Of a stretch of DNA of 64,000 nt, positions 34,828-43,299 are shown one piece after another. The DNA lies in assembly GCA_029941905.1 (NCBI GenBank), contig JAPYTQ010000005.1:147711-211710 (forward strand), given 5' to 3'. Every line of letters starts with the position of its first letter. The first letter of the stretch is position 1. The stretch comes from JAHRVQ01 sp029941905 (lineage in GTDB: Bacteria; Pseudomonadota; Gammaproteobacteria; Pseudomonadales; Azotimanducaceae). The translations under genes were made by a program, and so were the position numbers. A model generated the notes under the pieces. The model had not been told where the DNA came from. It did not search any database and was given only the letters and a program-made list of their open reading frames with translations.

Positions 34828-35468
34828 GCAGATTCGTACTTGTAAAGGATGAATATGGCTACGGAATAAAGGATGTGCTTGTTTCCCAACATCCTCTCAG
34901 GGTCGACTTTCTATCCTCTGAACTCCACTATCGCCGGTACCATGGCGGTAAGAAGGAATTGCTGCTAAAGGCAGTCGGCGCGCGGCCGGGGTTAACGGTC
35001 TGGGACTGCACTGCAGGGTTGGGTATCGACAGTTTCCTGATGGCGAGTGAAGGTTGTGAAGTGACACTGTTCGAGCGTTCCACGGTCGTAGCGATGCTGC
35101 TTGAACAAGCCCTGACCTCAGCCAGTGGCGAAGTGAGGGAAATAACCGCACGGATGAAGCTGATTAAGAATGATGCCGTCAATTACTTGCAGAATATTGT
35201 CGAAGCGCCGGATGTGGTATTCATTGACCCGATGTTCCCGTCGAGAAGGAAAAGTGCCCGGGTGAAGGGTGGGATGCAGATCCTGCAGAAATTTATCGGT
35301 AAGGACGAAGACGCCAGTGAGTTGGTGCGATTGGCTCTGCAATCCCGATGCCCAAGGGTTGTCGTAAAACGCCCGATCTCCGGAGCAGGATTTGGCGACT
35401 TTAAGCCTGCATTCAGCTTGTCTGCGAAATCGAATCGCTTTGATGTCTTTTTGAATCCATCTGGCTGA
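34824..35468 (+). CDS. rsmJ: 16S rRNA (guanine-1516-N2) methyltransferase
   Basis: SAM-dependent methyltransferase for 16S rRNA. The family-specific RVDFLSSELHYRRYHGGKKELLLKA segment, SAM loop DCTAGLGIDSFLMA and catalytic VFIDPMFPSRRKSARVKGGMQ are clearly seen. 214 residues, slightly shorter than E. coli RsmJ. ATGA coupling with tsaB. Its 3' end overlaps the convergent plsB 3' end by 56 bp. Confidence 0.93.
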   Translation: MSRFVLVKDEYGYGIKDVLVSQHPLRVDFLSSELHYRRYHGGKKELLLKAVGARPGLTVWDCTAGLGIDSFLMASEGCEVTLFERSTVVAMLLEQALTSASGEVREITARMKLIKNDAVNYLQNIVEAPDVVFIDPMFPSRRKSARVKGGMQILQKFIGKDEDASELVRLALQSRCPRVVVKRPISGAGFGDFKPAFSLSAKSNRFDVFLNPSG

Positions 35469-38013
35469 TGATCTTCATGACGTTGTATCGAACATCGTTG
35501 TCGAGAAACTTCTCTATCTGTAAATTCAAGGGTTCCAGACCTGGTCCTGGTGAGATTTTGTTGCCCTCAGTTACTATGCCATCCTGATCACTTAAGGTAG
35601 AGATAAACCGGGCGAATAAAGACTGGTCAAAAAATTCGGGAGAATTGATGCGGTAGATTGCGGACAGTTGATGCGCAATGCTTGCAGCAGATTTTTCCAG
35701 AACCTGCTTTGATTGCTGCTTCCCCTGAAACTTATCTTCAAACCTCTCTTCAAAAGTCTCTTCAAAAGAGTCCGGCTGCTTACTTTGTTGTGAGAATTTC
35801 TGCAACAGGGCGATGACAATATGAAATCGTTCCAGGGTGGGCTCTACGATTCCCCCAAGCTCCATCAGGCTGGCGTACTCATCCGTTGTTGGTGCGGGTG
35901 CCAGGACACCGTCGTTTTCAATGCTAAGCAGATCTAGTGTTGACATGATATCCAGTGTTTGAATACACCGGTTGGGAATGTCACCTGCATCGCAACTCAG
36001 GTAGAGTTCTGACTGGAGATAGGGGTACAAACCCTCACAGACCCGGCAGATCTCTGTTGTTGTAACGGTCGTTTCGAACTGGACGACCCGGGCGATCAGG
36101 GAGGCGAGAATAAATACATGGACCGTGTTATTTCTATAGTAGGTCAGAAATACAGCCATTTCTGCTGGCGCACGTAAAATGTCACCGAATTTGTGCTGAT
36201 TTCTCTCGATGCCGGTAATTTTTTCAGCCTGGCTGATGATGTCCTTGCAGTTGAGTTGTGTCACCGCCGTACCAGCGTTTGTCGCACGCGCTAAGGTCCT
36301 GAGTACATTAACCTGACTCTCCAGTCGATGTTGTTCGATGGTTTGCCTTGGAGTACACAAAATAGCGGTAGCGACCAGATTTACCGGGTTTACGGTTACC
36401 GCATCATTAATTCGTGAGGCAAGCAATATGGAAAGTGTGGAGCAGGCCCGGGAAAAGTTTGCGTCATCTGCCGGAGATCCGCTGGTCTGATTGTCCCAAC
36501 CCGGCAGATGCTGATCAAGAAACTTGTCCAGTTCTACCGGATTTCCAAAACTCACGGCCACCTTGCCAAAGGCATGCTTGAATGTGCGGAATATTCCAAA
36601 TATATCAAAGATGGATTCTTTCTTCTTCGACTTCCCCGTGAGTTCGGCCAGGTAAGTCGATGCCTCCAAAATACGTTCATATCCAAAATACACCGGTAGA
36701 AATGCAATTGGTTTTGATGAATCCCGCTGAAAGCTGCGAGCCGTCATACTGAGCATACCCGTTCTGGGTGCGAGGGTCCGTCCGGTACGGCTACGGCCCC
36801 CTTCGATAAAGTACTCAACCGAGTATCCCCGGGTAAACATCAGGTGTATGTATTCGTCAAAAACTGCTCTGTAGAGGGCGTCACCGGCAAAACTTCGGCG
36901 CATGAAGAACGCACCAGCTCTTCTTAACAACGGGCCTACAACCGGTAGGTTCAGGTTCTCTCCAGCTGCTATGTGAGGGGGCGTCAGGCCGTTTAAATAT
37001 AAAACGTAGGATAGCAGCAGGTAGTCGATATGGCTCCGATGACAGGGAATGTAAACGACCTCATGGGACTCCGCCAGCTGTTTTGCGGTGTCGATGTGGC
37101 TTACTTCGATACCCTCATAAAGTTTGTTCCACAGCCATCGCAGCAATCCGTAGAAAAACCGGATGACCCGATAGGATTGATGTGAAGCAATTTCATTGGC
37201 GTAGGCCATGGCTTTCTTTTCGAGTTGCTGCTGGGTCTTATCCTCTTCCCGGGCTTCTTCTTCAATGGCTTGCAGCACCGCTGGACTTGTGAGCATGGAG
37301 TTGATCAGTGTTCGGCGATGGGAAAGATCGGGGCCAATAATTGCCTGTCGTTGCCGATTGAAATGAACTCTCAGCAATCGGTGCAGCTTTCTCCTTTGTT
37401 TTTCAGGATCTGTAACACCGGCTGTGAGTTCCTGGAGGCTTACAGGTTTGCTGAACTGGACCAGGATGTGATTAGGATGAAACAGGGTAGCTAACAACTT
37501 CTTGAAGCGGCTGGTGACGGTCCAGTTATCGGAGAACAATAGTTTGAAGATGGATTTTTCGCGATCAGGCTGGTGCCCCCAAAAAAACGAAACCGGGACA
37601 ATCTTGACAGAGGTAGCCAGACTGGATTGATGTTCGAGTAAACGCCCCATGCGGGCAGATTGTTGCCGGAGGGTTTTTCTACCCATCCTGCCCTCCGTGT
37701 GACCGAGGAAAAAGAACGCGCGTGACTCGATGTCACTGATCGGCTCGATAGGTCTCGGTAGCTCGCTGTTGCGGCAGGCCTGGTCCAACACCAGCAGATC
37801 TGCTGTAGACTTGAAAGGCATGACATAACAGACGATGTCGTCGGCCTGGAGTTCGAGATGGTTTCTATTGCAGCCAAGAATGGTAGGCCGAATCCAGGTA
37901 AACAAAATGCTGCGAGCCACGCTAAATTGAAATGACCTCAGCTTAGCCAGCATCGTGGTTATGCCCGTTTTTCTTTCTGCACTCGCAACAATAACATGTC
38001 TAATGCTTGCCAT
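35413..38013 (-). CDS. plsB: Glycerol-3-phosphate 1-O-acyltransferase PlsB
   Basis: Membrane enzyme that acylates sn-glycerol 3-phosphate, first step of phospholipid synthesis. Acyltransferase block I HRSHID is at residues 325-330, followed by the GAFFMRRSF and FIEGGRSRTG blocks. From ATG 38013 the protein is 866 residues and overlaps gspD by 14 bp; ATG 37953 gives 846 residues starting MLAKLRSFQF, closer to the family start, so the longer form is uncertain. A small FEET/FEER/FEDK tandem duplication (about 35727-35771) lies near the C-terminus. Convergent overlap with rsmJ of 56 bp. Confidence 0.94.
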   Translation of the reverse strand: MASIRHVIVASAERKTGITTMLAKLRSFQFSVARSILFTWIRPTILGCNRNHLELQADDIVCYVMPFKSTADLLVLDQACRNSELPRPIEPISDIESRAFFFLGHTEGRMGRKTLRQQSARMGRLLEHQSSLATSVKIVPVSFFWGHQPDREKSIFKLLFSDNWTVTSRFKKLLATLFHPNHILVQFSKPVSLQELTAGVTDPEKQRRKLHRLLRVHFNRQRQAIIGPDLSHRRTLINSMLTSPAVLQAIEEEAREEDKTQQQLEKKAMAYANEIASHQSYRVIRFFYGLLRWLWNKLYEGIEVSHIDTAKQLAESHEVVYIPCHRSHIDYLLLSYVLYLNGLTPPHIAAGENLNLPVVGPLLRRAGAFFMRRSFAGDALYRAVFDEYIHLMFTRGYSVEYFIEGGRSRTGRTLAPRTGMLSMTARSFQRDSSKPIAFLPVYFGYERILEASTYLAELTGKSKKKESIFDIFGIFRTFKHAFGKVAVSFGNPVELDKFLDQHLPGWDNQTSGSPADDANFSRACSTLSILLASRINDAVTVNPVNLVATAILCTPRQTIEQHRLESQVNVLRTLARATNAGTAVTQLNCKDIISQAEKITGIERNQHKFGDILRAPAEMAVFLTYYRNNTVHVFILASLIARVVQFETTVTTTEICRVCEGLYPYLQSELYLSCDAGDIPNRCIQTLDIMSTLDLLSIENDGVLAPAPTTDEYASLMELGGIVEPTLERFHIVIALLQKFSQQSKQPDSFEETFEERFEDKFQGKQQSKQVLEKSAASIAHQLSAIYRINSPEFFDQSLFARFISTLSDQDGIVTEGNKISPGPGLEPLNLQIEKFLDNDVRYNVMKIISQMDSKRHQSDSISQTS

Positions 38014-39922
38014 CGAAAAGATCGCTTATGGCGTCAAGAGGATCGCGTCCGGTGATCTCGACCTCCCATATACCGGTATACTTGCGCTTTGTCTGTTCGA
38101 TGATGGACTTGCTGGTAGCTAAAACCGTTGGGCGCATAAAGACCAGCAGATTTTGCTTCTCGTTGGAATGTGTGGTTCTCTTGAAGAGATAGCCGAGAAA
38201 CGGAATATTCATCAGCAACGGTACACCACTTTCGCCCTCAATCGATCTGTCCCTGATAAGACCTCCAAGAACGATGACGTCGCCATCGTCCACCAGCACT
38301 GTGGTTTCAATTGTACGTTTGTTAGTGATGATATCTGACGCACCGGTAGTACCGATGGTGATACCACTGTCATCCACTTCAGATACTTCCTGGTAAATTT
38401 CGAGGCGAATCAGCTGACCATCATGGATGTGCGGAGTGACTTGCAGGGTCAACCCGACGTCTTCCCTTTCGATGGTCGTGAAGGGGTTTATAAGTCCACC
38501 ACTACCCGTGGCTGAAGAACCGGTTCTAAAAGGCACGCTTTGACCGACAACAATTTTGGCTTCCTCGTTGTCCATGGTGGTGATGCTGGGCGTCGATAAC
38601 AAGTTCACCTCACCGGTTTCCTGCAGTGCGCTGATAAGAAAAGCAAAGCTGGTACCTGAGGTGCTCCTTTTACCGCCAATGATGGTTGGGTCGGTGCCGA
38701 GATTCACATTCGCTGAGTCTTGGGTCGCAATGGCGCGGATAATGGACGTCAGGGTGCCAGATGGCGCTGTGGCTGCCAGGGGTATGGTGCTGCCGGAATT
38801 ATTACCGACCACCAGCTCTGTTCCAAGGTCCCGGCTGAACTTTTCACTGACCTCCACAATCACCGCTTCAATCATGACTTGCAAGCGTCGGACATCAAGC
38901 CGACTGATAATATCTTTCAGTTCAGCCATGGTCGTCGGGTCGGCTTTGATGATCAGGGCGTTCAAGGCGGCATCAGCCTGAATATTTGTTTTAATATTCT
39001 GACTGGACTTGTCACCGGCGCTCGAATCAGTGACCAGGTTTTTGAGTATGTCTGCCAGCTGGGTGGCATCGGAATGGGCAAGGCGAACGACCTGAATGGT
39101 ACCCGCCCGGTTCGCCGGGACATCCAGATCGGTGATCAGAGACTCAATCCTGCTCATGGTTTGTGGTTCCGCTTTGATCACGAGGCTGTTGGTGCGTTCA
39201 CTGGCGACAATCGTGACTCGATTGGGTCCTTTGGCACCTTTACCGATTTGTTCCGGGGCCAGTTTTTCCAGTAATGCCACCATATCCTCGACCCAGGCTT
39301 CCTTCAGAGGCACGATCTTTACATTGGTTGAGTCAGCGATATCTATCTTGGCCACTATCTCGGTTAGCCGGGCGATGTTGCTGGCGTGATCACTGACGAT
39401 CAGGACATTAGGCTGGGACAGCGGGGCAATGACTGCGTACTGGGGCACCATGGGTCGCAATATCTTGACCAGCTCTGTTGAGGGGGAATTCCTCACCGGA
39501 ATCACCTGGGTGACCAGTTCTTCACCCCTGATGGCCGAGTCAAAGTCGAGGGGATTCCCGCTTTGCTTGGCAAGCACCTGCTGAATGATCTTAATGACAC
39601 CTCCGGATGTGACAGCCGCATAGCCATGCACTCGCAAGACACTCAGGTACAGTTCATAGATCGCATCCTTGTTCATCTCAATATTGGATATCACCGTGAC
39701 ATTCGGTGCTTTTACCCTGGGGTCAATGATGAAACTTTTGCCAGTGATGGCTGAAACCTGGGTTGTAAACTCCCGGATGTCAGCGTTTTTAAGATTAATC
39801 TTCCAGGTACTGTCGTCCTGGGCACTGGCATTGGGAAATGCAATGATCAGGAGACTTAGAAGTAACCAGCACCGAAATTGACACATAAGCAAACTTAACT
39901 GACCTCGTAAGAAATATGCCAT
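38000..39922 (-). CDS. gspD: Type II secretion system secretin GspD
   Basis: Outer-membrane secretin pore. Signal peptide to about residue 34 (SLLIIAFPNASA-QDD), N0-N3 domains (IREFTTQVSAITGKSFIIDPRVKA in N0), then the secretin core with VGQSVPFRTGS and VPLLMNIPFLGYLFKRTTHSNEKQNLLVFMRPTVL near the end. 640 residues is typical. Third gene of gspN-gspC-gspD on the minus strand; the cytoplasmic and pseudopilin genes (gspE-M) are not in this window. Confidence 0.95.
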   Translation of the reverse strand: MAYFLRGQLSLLMCQFRCWLLLSLLIIAFPNASAQDDSTWKINLKNADIREFTTQVSAITGKSFIIDPRVKAPNVTVISNIEMNKDAIYELYLSVLRVHGYAAVTSGGVIKIIQQVLAKQSGNPLDFDSAIRGEELVTQVIPVRNSPSTELVKILRPMVPQYAVIAPLSQPNVLIVSDHASNIARLTEIVAKIDIADSTNVKIVPLKEAWVEDMVALLEKLAPEQIGKGAKGPNRVTIVASERTNSLVIKAEPQTMSRIESLITDLDVPANRAGTIQVVRLAHSDATQLADILKNLVTDSSAGDKSSQNIKTNIQADAALNALIIKADPTTMAELKDIISRLDVRRLQVMIEAVIVEVSEKFSRDLGTELVVGNNSGSTIPLAATAPSGTLTSIIRAIATQDSANVNLGTDPTIIGGKRSTSGTSFAFLISALQETGEVNLLSTPSITTMDNEEAKIVVGQSVPFRTGSSATGSGGLINPFTTIEREDVGLTLQVTPHIHDGQLIRLEIYQEVSEVDDSGITIGTTGASDIITNKRTIETTVLVDDGDVIVLGGLIRDRSIEGESGVPLLMNIPFLGYLFKRTTHSNEKQNLLVFMRPTVLATSKSIIEQTKRKYTGIWEVEITGRDPLDAISDLFDGKH

Positions 39923-39941
39923 GTTACCCTAATCCGCTGGG

Positions 39942-40901
39942 CTACTGTGGAATGGGGACGGTAATAAAAAATCGCCTGCTGTCGCGTTGAACTTCAACGC
40001 GAACTTTTTTTGCAGCGATAGCCTGGCTGATAAGTGCCTTGTCATTGGAAATATTGCCCACGGGGCGGCTGTTCACGGACAGGATGACGTCCCCTTGCCT
40101 GAGTCCGGCTTGCCGCAAGAACGTCTGGGAGATTTTTGAGTCTATTTGATAACCTTTCGAATCGCTTTTGCTAACAGGGACAATGCCTAACTCATTGAGG
40201 ACTGACTGGGGATCCGAGTCGAGCCGTTCCTGGTATGCGTTGATCTCTTTTCTGAAGTCAGCTCCTCGAGCCTTGCTGCTGCTTCGGTTCCTGGCAATTT
40301 CTTCTGATCGCTTCGCGATTCTGTCTCTCACCTCTTGTAATCGAGCTGAGTTTGACGGTTGTGTAGTGGAGTTCCGTCCTCGGCTGTTCGAGCGCTGAGT
40401 CCACGGGGTTGAGAACTGGCTCAGAGAGCTGTCAGGAAACGTAAGTTTTTCGATTCTTGAACCTCTCTTGAGAAGAATATGGTCATCGAGTACCGCGTTG
40501 AGAATGGCGTTTCCGGGAAGCTGGTCACCGATTTTGAACAATTCACCACTTTTACCTTTCTGCGCAACAATCGCGCTCGAAAGCGTTGGATTTTTGTTTG
40601 TGAAAATGCCCTGGAGTTCCAGGTTCAGGCTGGTTTTTGGCGCATCAACGACGACGGGAGCGGCTCTTTCTTCAACTGAACCGAATAGATTCAATTGCCC
40701 CAGACCGTAATTTTCCTGGCTGTTAGCGGTTTTGTTGGGCTGAGCAATATTTTGTCCCGGGGTTATCTGGTTGTCCACACTTGCCTCGACAAAGAACAAG
40801 ACTGCTTTTGCGATTATCAGACTCATTAGTATCACGAGTACAACGCTGGTGATTGTCACCAGTGTCTTATTGTGTTGATTGAATAGTTCAATCGTGCTCA
40901 A
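39942..40901 (-). CDS. gspC: Type II secretion system protein GspC
   Basis: Inner-membrane protein that links the platform to the secretin. One transmembrane helix near the N-terminus (VTITSVVLVILMSLIIAKAVLFF), the HR domain (YGLGQLNLFGSV... LNLELQGIFTNKNPTLSSAIVAQKGKSGELFKIGDQLPG) and a C-terminal PDZ domain (FLRQAGLRQGDVILSVNSRPVGN). I chose TTG at 40901 because GGAGA lies five bases upstream and the shorter protein (319 residues) begins STIELFNQHNK; ATG 40946 is the longer alternative and lies within gspN. Overlaps the gspN end by 14 bp. Confidence 0.88.
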   Translation of the reverse strand: MSTIELFNQHNKTLVTITSVVLVILMSLIIAKAVLFFVEASVDNQITPGQNIAQPNKTANSQENYGLGQLNLFGSVEERAAPVVVDAPKTSLNLELQGIFTNKNPTLSSAIVAQKGKSGELFKIGDQLPGNAILNAVLDDHILLKRGSRIEKLTFPDSSLSQFSTPWTQRSNSRGRNSTTQPSNSARLQEVRDRIAKRSEEIARNRSSSKARGADFRKEINAYQERLDSDPQSVLNELGIVPVSKSDSKGYQIDSKISQTFLRQAGLRQGDVILSVNSRPVGNISNDKALISQAIAAKKVRVEVQRDSRRFFITVPIPQ

Positions 40902-41661
40902 AGTATTCTCCGGATGATTTCCTGGGCCAGAAGACCTTTTCCTCAAACTCTAGCACAGTGTCCTGCATGCCTGTAGCAGAAGGTAACGGGAGTTTTGCCA
41001 GACTCAACAACCTGCCTTTGATAGTGACGGACATCCATCCGTCGGGTTTCAGCCGAATATCGACCACACTTGCCTGTTCGCGGTGGATGAGTAGCTCTAC
41101 CGAAGAATCGACCAGATCCAGATCACCTTCCAGGGAGGGTAAGTCCCATACTCTGGTGCCGGGCTCGTTTAGTGACACAATTCTGCCGCCAGACCAGTAA
41201 ACACGGCCCCCGGCGTCATTGAACAACCTGAAGTCAGTGGCAAGGTTGACATCGCGTACCTCGAATTCACCGGAGATGGTGTATCCCTGGGATCGGCTGA
41301 CGTCGTTGATGTAGCGACTGCCCAGAGTGCCTCGCAGGTTGACTATGGCGACTCTCGAGTGGCCCAGGAGCGCTTCACCACTGAACTCGTGTGAATCTCC
41401 CGAGATGAGGAACTCCAGCTCAATGTCTCCGTAAACAAGCGACAGGGGATCAATCTCCCAGTGCAATGAGCTGATGGGGAACTGCCGGTATTTAAGCTCA
41501 GCCTGTCCGTTCCAGAGTGTTCCACTCACTTGATAGACCTGCAAATTTGGAATCGATACTTCATCACTGATTAAACGCCAGACAACAGCAGCGGGGGTTA
41601 ATACGGCCATAAAAATGATGAAACTCAAAAGTGCGGCAACGAAATACAATAGTACCTTCAT
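40888..41661 (-). CDS. gspN: Type II secretion system protein GspN
   Basis: 257-residue protein with one N-terminal transmembrane helix (VLLYFVAALLSFIIFMAVLTPAAVVW) and a periplasmic beta-rich domain, fitting GspN, an accessory T2SS component of unclear function. First gene of gspNCD; usually gspN sits at the end of T2SS operons. The ATG lies in the first copy of an 11-bp tandem duplication TCATAAAATAA (plus-strand 41658-41679). Confidence 0.85.
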   Translation of the reverse strand: MKVLLYFVAALLSFIIFMAVLTPAAVVWRLISDEVSIPNLQVYQVSGTLWNGQAELKYRQFPISSLHWEIDPLSLVYGDIELEFLISGDSHEFSGEALLGHSRVAIVNLRGTLGSRYINDVSRSQGYTISGEFEVRDVNLATDFRLFNDAGGRVYWSGGRIVSLNEPGTRVWDLPSLEGDLDLVDSSVELLIHREQASVVDIRLKPDGWMSVTIKGRLLSLAKLPLPSATGMQDTVLEFEEKVFWPRKSSGEYFEHD

Positions 41662-41695
41662 AAAATAATCATAAAATAAAATACTTCATAAGCGT

Positions 41696-42073
41696 TTATG
41701 CAAGCCAGTTAGCCGTTTTGACACCTTCGTCGGTGACACGAAACCAGCCGCCCTCGTCCTCGCCCTGCCAACCGCCTGCGCTACAGCGAATTTCTTTTGC
41801 AAAAAAGTCGAAGGCATCGACAGCGCAATCTTTGTCCGTATCCCACTTTGTTTCATTAGATTTGAACCAAACCGAGGTATACCCGCCCCTGGCTGCTTTT
41901 GACAGAATGACACACTCCATTTCTTTGCCGGTCACGCCCACGAGGTTGCAGATAATTGAATCCTTTAGCGGCCTGGACTGTTTTAGTTCAAATATCTCCG
42001 CAAGCCAGCGCAGTACATGATCGGTCTCGGTGCGATGAATATAGATCTCAAGGTCCGGGTATCGTTTACTCAT
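41696..42073 (-). CDS. Conserved-looking small protein of unknown function
   Basis: 125 residues starting MSKRYPDLEIYIHRTETDHVLRWLAEIF. I do not recognise the family. No signal peptide or membrane helix. C-terminal third is rich in acidic and tryptophan residues (GGWQGEDEGGWFRVTDEGV). Codon pattern and composition look like a genuine cytoplasmic protein. I start it at ATG 42073; an upstream in-frame ATG at 42178 would run backwards through a degenerate 15-bp repeat and into dapE. It follows dapE on the same strand and is probably co-transcribed with it. Confidence 0.75.
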   Translation of the reverse strand: MSKRYPDLEIYIHRTETDHVLRWLAEIFELKQSRPLKDSIICNLVGVTGKEMECVILSKAARGGYTSVWFKSNETKWDTDKDCAVDAFDFFAKEIRCSAGGWQGEDEGGWFRVTDEGVKTANWLA

Positions 42074-42090
42074 TGCTGAGAGCCTCGTGG

Positions 42091-42150
42091 TGCTGTGGAC
42101 ATAAGTACTGTGGACATTGATGCTACGGATATAGGTGCTAATGACAAAGA
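42091..42150. repeat. Degenerate 15-bp tandem repeat at the 3' end of dapE
   Basis: Plus-strand units tgctgtggacataag (42091), tactgtggacattga (42106), tgctacggatatagg (42121) and tgctaatgacaaaga (42136). The last unit carries the dapE stop codon (42138-42140), so the array grew out of the gene end. Confidence 0.65.
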
Positions 42151-43277
42151 AGCCGATTGAGGATTTGCTGATAAACATCGGCCAACTGGGCTAATTCCTC
42201 AACCGACACATTCTCGTTGACCTTGTGGATGGTTGAATTGCAAGGACCCAGCTCGACGACCTGTGCTCCTGCCGGGGCGATAAATCGACCATCTGACGTT
42301 CCACCGGAAGTTGACAGCTCTGTTTCTATGTTCATGATGTCTCTGAGAGATTGCTGGACAGCAGCTATTAACTCTCCGCCGACGGTTAGAAATGGATCGC
42401 CGGACAGCGTCCAGCTGATTTCGTGCTGGATGCCATGTCTGTCCAGGATCGCTTTTGTACGTCGTTGTAAATCAATCTGGGTTGACTCCGTGGAGAAGCG
42501 GAAGTTAATGAGTAACTCCAATTCGCCGGGTATGACGTTGGTGACACCGGTTCCGCTGTGGATATTCGATATCTGCATTGAAGTGGGAGGAAAGTACTCG
42601 TTGCCCTCATCCCAAACTTCTTCCACCAGTTCCGTGAGTGCAGGCATCGCTTTGTGAATTGGGTTTCGAGCTTCGTCTGGATAGGCAACATGGCCCTGAA
42701 TGCCGATAATCCTGAGGTTGGCATGCAATGAACCACGCCGACCCGTGCGAATCACATCGCCCAGTCTTTGACTGCTGGAAGGTTCACCAATCAGGCACCA
42801 GTTGAGATCAATTTGACGTGATTGTAATTCCTCGATCACCTTACGGGTGCCATTGATGGCATCAGCTTCCTCGTCGCTCGTGATAAGAAATGCCAGGGTG
42901 CCTGAATGCCCGGGGAATGACGCCAGAAATCGTCTGGTCGCTGTAAGCATTGCAGCCAGGGACCCTTTCATATCCGCGGAACCGCGGCCGAAGAGTTTGT
43001 CTCCAATCAACGTTGGCTTAAACGGTGGTGTTTGCCAATCACTCAGGGGACCCGGTGGGACAACGTCGGTGTGCCCTGCAAATACAAAATAAGGAGGTCC
43101 TTCTCCATGGCATGCCCAGAGATTGCTTACCTCGCCAAAAGGTAAATGCTCCACCACGAAACCCATCTCGACCAGCTGCTGACTGATCAGCGTCTGGCAC
43201 CCGGCGTCTGACGGCGAAATTGATTCTGCCTGGATCAGCTGCTTCGTCAGATCCAGCATTGTCTGCTTGTCACCCAT
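42138..43277 (-). CDS. dapE: Succinyl-diaminopimelate desuccinylase
   Basis: Zinc-dependent hydrolase of the succinylase branch of lysine/DAP biosynthesis. M20 metallopeptidase motifs are present: FAGHTDVVPPG, the bridging-acid segment ITSDEEADAINGT, and GEPSSSQRLGD. The 379-residue length is normal. It lies 22 bp after dapD on the minus strand; dapC is upstream of both, so the succinylase branch is clustered. Confidence 0.95.
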   Translation of the reverse strand: MGDKQTMLDLTKQLIQAESISPSDAGCQTLISQQLVEMGFVVEHLPFGEVSNLWACHGEGPPYFVFAGHTDVVPPGPLSDWQTPPFKPTLIGDKLFGRGSADMKGSLAAMLTATRRFLASFPGHSGTLAFLITSDEEADAINGTRKVIEELQSRQIDLNWCLIGEPSSSQRLGDVIRTGRRGSLHANLRIIGIQGHVAYPDEARNPIHKAMPALTELVEEVWDEGNEYFPPTSMQISNIHSGTGVTNVIPGELELLINFRFSTESTQIDLQRRTKAILDRHGIQHEISWTLSGDPFLTVGGELIAAVQQSLRDIMNIETELSTSGGTSDGRFIAPAGAQVVELGPCNSTIHKVNENVSVEELAQLADVYQQILNRLLCH

Positions 43278-43299
43278 AGTCGTCTGATACTGCTTCGAT

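Noticed and set aside
38011..38013. Certainty about the plsB ATG at 38013
   Set aside because: No clear Shine-Dalgarno and homology seems to start at the ATG at 37953; kept as the longest form but not claimed as the true start.
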